Assembly (NCBI GenBank): GCA_000328365.1
Contig: KB310564.1
Location: 7,977-71,976, forward strand
DNA from: Capitella teleta
Lineage: Eukaryota > Annelida > Polychaeta > Capitellidae
Direction of reading: 5' to 3'
DNA length: 64,000 bases
A program made the translations under genes and the position numbers. Positions 59,452-64,000 of this stretch are shown here, piece by piece. Under the pieces are notes generated by a model. It made no database searches. It worked only from the letters and a program-made list of their open reading frames with translations, and was not told the DNA's origin. The stretch's first letter is position 1. Each line of letters begins with the position of its first letter.

Positions 59452-62400
59452 TTAATTGCTGAGGTCACGAAGGTCACGCAGCAACCCTTCTGGGGTCAAA
59501 ACGTGAGTGGATCCTGAAGAGAAAAACGAGAGTCAAAAACGTGATTCAGAAATGACACAATTACTGACCAATGAGGACCTCCCAGTTCTTGACGGCGTTC
59601 GTCACCTCAAAAGCGCATCTCATCTCTGAGTACGACATTCCCCCGACAACGAATATGATCAAACGTGGTCCGGATTTATAGCTGGCTTGACCACGGTCTT
59701 TGTGCCATTGCCCATAGCGAGCGCTGAAATTAAACAAGTATTCACCAACAGAAGGAAACGCCACAGCAACCGCACACAACATGCAGATCATGCTAAACCA
59801 TTTAGTTCATGAATGGAAATGAAAAATCAATTCTTCCGTAGCATTGTACATGCGAACACAGGAATAATATGGCCACCCAGTCAACACCCCTTGCCAGACA
59901 GCTGTATGGTACAAGCAGAAAATATTTGGTTATTAATATTTTTTGACATTGTCACCTTCCGGGAGAACCAGTTAACGTCCCAGAATTCCTGAAATAAATT
60001 TTAAAAACTCAAAAAATAAATCTCCCCGAAATTGTCACTTAATTTCAATCTAATCTTAGTAGAGATCCCTGTTACCTGGCTGATAAAGTTTCTTTAAACG
60101 ATGAAGTTCTGAAACAGATTGAATGAAAAAAATGAAAAATAAAGAACAATCTTCCCCGAATAAATCGCTCTCGAACAAATGGCAGAAAATACAGCTGTAA
60201 GAATACCTCACGCATAACGGTTCGTTCAAACCGTCAGAAGGAGCGCTGAGAGAGAAAGAAGCCATGTGTGTCAGATTGGAAATTAACTAAGTAATTAAGA
60301 CTCTTCCTCTAAAAGGTAATCTCACCTGACAGGAGCTGAGCCGAGCCCCATGGAGCGTGCTCCCCCAGAAATGAAAGGGAATCGCCTCGCGTCTAATTTG
60401 TCTTCAATGGCTTCCTGCAGGGATTAATAGATTTTTGTAAACATCACAGAATGCGAAAGCTAACCTCCATGAGATCTTTTAGGTAAGGTGTCCATCGAGA
60501 CATCTGGTACTGATGTTCGGAGTGGCGCTCTCTGCGATTGGACGGCTGGTAATTTTGGTTGTATCGCCGTCTACCTCCCTATAGAAAAAGGTAAACAAAA
60601 AGGTCATCAAAGGTCAACAATGGGGTCATCAGAGCGAATAACACGACCCACGTCTTGGATAATCGGAATGCCGAGATTCTGCATATTCTGAATGATACAT
60701 TTGTCCTCAAATGGGATTTGAGCATGTTGCACTAATTTCGCCAAATTTTCCTCAGAAATCCCTGCAATATGAAATGGTTAAACACAGATGAAGCCAGGGT
60801 AGAAGCCCTCAAACCTGCTTTGTGGATGATATACAGAATGATGATGCGAATCTTATCGGCCGAACTGACGCTAGGATCGAGCAGAATGGGCACGATGTTG
60901 CGCATGTGGTCCCGCACCTTCTCGCCCTCAGCGTCTGTTCCCATGGCAAGATCTTGTTCCACTTTGCACAGCTTATCAACGTGTCCTTGGTAGCGCTTCA
61001 TGCAGTCCTCAGCCATGTGCAGATGCGTCGAGTAACGTGACAACTCTTTCTGATACTGTGGCATTTTCTTGATCATTTGGGAGAGGTCTCTCATCGAGTT
61101 CTTGTCTCCTTTCTGCTGCATGCGTTTCTCTTCTGCAAACTCCTTCAGCTTGCGAGTGACGAGTCTGTGCGTTAAAAGTGCTCAAATTATTCACTCATTT
61201 ATGAACATCATGCTGACTCACTGAGAAACAACGGCAATATGTTGGTGGCGGAGTTCGCACCAGAGGTTGTCGTTCTCATCCAGCAGTACTTCCTTCTCTT
61301 GTACTTCATTGCCTTGTGAAGCTTCGTACCTGAGAATGATATTTCACAATATTAGTATAAATATATATTTTCTTAATGATTTCTCACTTGTATACGTCAT
61401 TCTCAACTGGAAGCAGATCATATGCCATTGCTTGTAGAGTGAGCTCATGAAGGAGGGGAGACACTGGATCGAATCCTCTGTCGAGAATGATCAGCTGACT
61501 GCGGTCTTTCTGGGGCCCCTGGGAGCAAGAGAGTGTGTAAATACAGGATTCAAGAGGTCAACAGCACTCACTTGACCCATGGTGTGGTCATCTGCTTTAT
61601 AAGCATCCAGCTTCTGCTGCACCAGTTGAGCAAACTCAGCGTTGCGGTCAAACTCACTCCTGTACCTGACTGAAGGGTATTCGCCCAGAGTGGCGCAGAG
61701 CGTGGCGATTTGCTCAGCGCAACGCTCGAGGTTCATGACTCTACCGTTCTGTCGCGTTTGATTGTAGTAGTATTGGAAGGTCTCAGTGCTGTCAAGGGAG
61801 AAGACCTGAGGAGGGATTACATAACAGGGGAAGGGAAAAGGGGAAGCACTCACTTGACCCTCATAAGGGAGGAACGCGATGTTGATCTCTTTAAGAGTTT
61901 TTATAAACTTAGACATCGAAGATTTGCAAAGATCGTTGAAAAGTTCATCAGGACATGCTACAAATCAAATGAAAAAGTTGATATAAAATGAAGAGAAGAA
62001 AGGATTGACCTTCTGTGAAGAAGATATGCGCCACTCTGTACGTGGTGTTGGAAGGGTTGATGAAGTCAGTCATCATCAGACGAATTGACTGGAATTTTAT
62101 CTATGAAAACCGCCAAGTGAGAAAAAAAATGCACAAACCTTCTCAGTAGGAGTTATCATATAGATGGCTTCCATGGATGGCAGAGGCTCTCTGCGTTTGT
62201 TTATATCCTCAACAACTGAAAAATAAAAGGAATTAGCACTGGAACTTGTATTATTTGATTTGACTTGATGGGTTTAAATAGTGAGCAAATGCTCTTTTTG
62301 ACCTTTGGTTAGTTGTTGTTATTTTGTTATTGGATTAGATGGAGTGAGTTTTAGATGTTGGTGTGGTTGAATTTCAGGGGGTGGTGTTTGTAAGTTTTGT

Positions 62401-63350
62401 TTATGTGAGATTTGAAGATGTTAATGGTGGGAGAGTTGATGGTGTCTGCTGGAAGGAAGTTCCATGCTGTTATGATGCGGTGTCGTAAGGCAGTCTAGTA
62501 TGTAGTTGCGTTTGTCCTTTGTTTGGTCAAGTTGTTACTGTGTCCTCGGGTCGATGTAGCCTGAATGGGGGATAGTACATCTGCATGTTTGATGGTGGTC
62601 AGTCCGTTGATGATTTTGTAGGTCTCAATTAAGTCGGTCAGTAGTCGTCTGTAGGTCAGGGTTGGCAGTCCCGAGTTTTTTCATTTGTTGTGGGTAGGGC
62701 AGGTGACGTAAGTTGGGTAATGTTTTTGTGGCTCTCATTTGTATTCTTTCGATATTATTAATGTGTTTTTTTAGATGGGGTGTCAAAACAGGTGAGGCAT
62801 ATTCAAGGGTGAGGCAAATTTTGGCTTTGTATAGGGTGAGGGAAGTGCCATTGTCGAGGTGGTAAAATTAGCGTTTGATGGCATTTAGTGTTCAGGAGGC
62901 TCTGTTTGTGACGTTATTTATGTGGTCTGAAAAGTGGAGTTTGTTGTCTATAGTGATGCCAAAGCCTTTTTCTGTGTATTACATGCTGCTATTATTAATA
63001 GCAATGTGTATTGGAATGGCTTATGATTTTGTACAATATTTATATTAGTTGTTACGAGGTCTACAAAATTATTAAGAATGGCAATTATTCACAAAATGTT
63101 TATATTTAATCAAATTGGCACTCTGGAATAATGAAATAATTTTTACATAGTTGGTGAATTATCAATTTATTACAGGCATGGAAAGTAGAGCTTATTTTAA
63201 TCACGAGTGGGCAACACTTACGCGTAACTCCCTCCGACATGATCTCCGTCATCTTGCAGCACGCGGACACCATGCGCATGGCCAACTGATCCACGATCAT
63301 CACCTTCCATTCTTTGGATTTGACGACGTGAATCACATCGCTCATGATCT
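59452..63350 (-). CDS. STXBP1: Munc18-1 / UNC-18 (STXBP1) Sec1-family protein, 5' exon missing
   Basis: Binds syntaxin and SNARE bundles to drive synaptic-vesicle docking and fusion. Exons found: 63350-63222, 62215-62139, 62088-62010, 61957-61854, 61805-61572, 61518-61388, 61329-61222, 61164-60815, 60761-60652, 60578-60465, 60414-60326, then microexons 60245-60207, 60108-60076, 59988-59956, then 59723-59569 and 59513-59452. The frame closes to 615 residues, or 580 without microexons; human STXBP1 is 594. Family wording includes [106 protein letters not shown] and [10 protein letters not shown]. The first exon (the short segment before IMSDVI, phase 1 as in vertebrates) was not found and is probably beyond 64000. 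One intron (62216-63221) contains a LINE fragment. Confidence 0.95.
59956..60245 (-). other. Three in-frame microexons of unc-18
   Basis: Within the interval 60325-59724 on the minus strand, three short segments of 39 nt (60245-60207), 33 nt (60108-60076) and 33 nt (59988-59956) each have a pyrimidine tract plus AG before and GT after, each starts and ends in phase 2, and none introduces a stop. They encode [25 protein letters not shown]-like and [11 protein letters not shown]-like peptides. Skipping all three joins APV to SARYGQWHK, the vertebrate arrangement. Each is therefore a candidate cassette exon. The first has an alternative donor 5 bases earlier that would shift the frame. Confidence 0.65.
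62270..63000 (-). mobile_element. Degenerate 3' fragment of a CR1-like LINE in unc-18 intron
   Basis: Read on the minus strand this encodes the C-terminal part of a non-LTR reverse transcriptase: [75 protein letters not shown] and a [12 protein letters not shown] block. The frame is broken by at least three stops and a frameshift near 62670. It lies in the same orientation as the host gene within a 1006-nt intron. Old insertion. Confidence 0.8.
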
Positions 63351-64000
63351 CTGGAATTGAAAAAGATGATGAATCAGGGATTTGATCATTCACGAAGCAG
63401 TGTGGAAGGTTCTACATAAGCTCATGATTTTGTCTTGAATGCAGTGGTAGCAGACACACCTAGGAAGATGATATACTCTGAATAGTTAATTCTACAATGT
63501 TCAGTAATACACATGTAGAGGGGCTGGAACTTGTTGAGTCTTGTAAAGCCTTCTCTTGGTGGCAGGTTTGATCAAAATCATGGCTTAGGTTGGCACAGAG
63601 GAAGCAATTTGAGATAAATGAATTGGGTTGACTGAGACTGAGAGACGCTTCTGACAAAGATCGGCTGATAGCAGCTGGCCAACGGCACCAATCGTCGACG
63701 GCTGGCTGAACATCATTCAACGGTAGCTAGTACATCATTATGATTATTATCAGTCATACATGTCAGCTCAGGGGTCCATCTCAAACCATTTCTTCTCTAC
63801 CCCAACAGCGCTTCTATCACATATTTTATCCATCTGCGCTTTGAATTCATCATATGATCTAAGGATACATCTTCGACTTTGTTCTCAAATACTCAATTAT
63901 TAATAGAGAATTTAATATGTGAATTATCAATTATGAAACAACATGATCCAGAGGGCCTTCGACAAAAAAAAAAAAAAAAAAAAAAAAAATCACAACCGAA
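63351..64000. other. Intron or 5' flank of unc-18
   Basis: No exon recognised. A minus-strand frame at 63720-63460 has no family likeness. The window ends near a poly-A run at about 63964-63988. Confidence 0.45.

Noticed and set aside
63780-63850. Candidate first exon of unc-18 (minus strand, encoding MDKICDRSAVG)
   Set aside because: Ends at a GT in phase 0, whereas the next exon at 63350 aligns with the vertebrate phase-1 junction, and the peptide lacks the expected LKxxVG(E)K wording.

Overview
This is a 64 kb piece of an animal nuclear genome, not a prokaryote or organelle. The spliced genes are recognisable bilaterian families: a TNF ligand, LARGE, DHX9, LRRC56, the homeobox gene dbx, PRPF38B, an Na,K-ATPase beta chain and Munc18/unc-18. 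LRRC56 (ciliary dynein), unc-18 and dbx (nervous system) fit a ciliated bilaterian with neurons. Introns in most genes are only about 45-65 nt, which argues against a vertebrate. The phylum cannot be fixed from the window. One 50-N assembly gap lies at 39181-39230.

Layout. 1-2480: AT-rich DNA with a hairpin, short repeats and one unrecognised small reading frame. 2489-3612 (+): TNF-superfamily ligand. 4907-5266: tRNA-derived SINE with an intact 14-bp target duplication. 6082-10271 (+): two glycosyltransferase genes head to tail, intronless B3GNTL1 and 15-exon LARGE. 10.3-15.0 kb: gene-free, with a 5'-truncated LINE. 15032-16984 (+): ankyrin-repeat/SOCS-box protein. 17971-23305 (-): DHX9/RNA helicase A in 26 exons. 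23.3-26.9 kb: repeat cluster with a pogo/Tigger-like transposase tail, a second SINE and a fold-back element. 26962-29634 (+): LRRC56. 29.6-40.9 kb: gene-free, with a large AAT/ATT palindrome and the gap. 40980-45918 (-): dbx, with kilobase introns and a CCAAT/GC-box promoter. 46.2-52.7 kb: gene-free. 52871-54619 (-): PRPF38B. 57166-58200 (+): Na,K-ATPase beta. 59452-63350 (-): unc-18/STXBP1, running off the window at its 5' end, with a LINE fragment in one intron and three in-frame microexons in another.

The genes do not form one pathway. The closest functional pairing is B3GNTL1 next to LARGE, since LARGE builds matriglycan on alpha-dystroglycan and B3GNTL1 is a family-2 glycosyltransferase of unsettled substrate. 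The compact genes contrast with dbx, which sits in about 23 kb of otherwise gene-free DNA, the usual arrangement for a developmental regulator. The observation most worth following up is the microexon array in the disordered-loop region of unc-18. Exon boundaries were worked out by hand from GT/AG sites, reading-frame closure and remembered family sequences, and no alignment was run.
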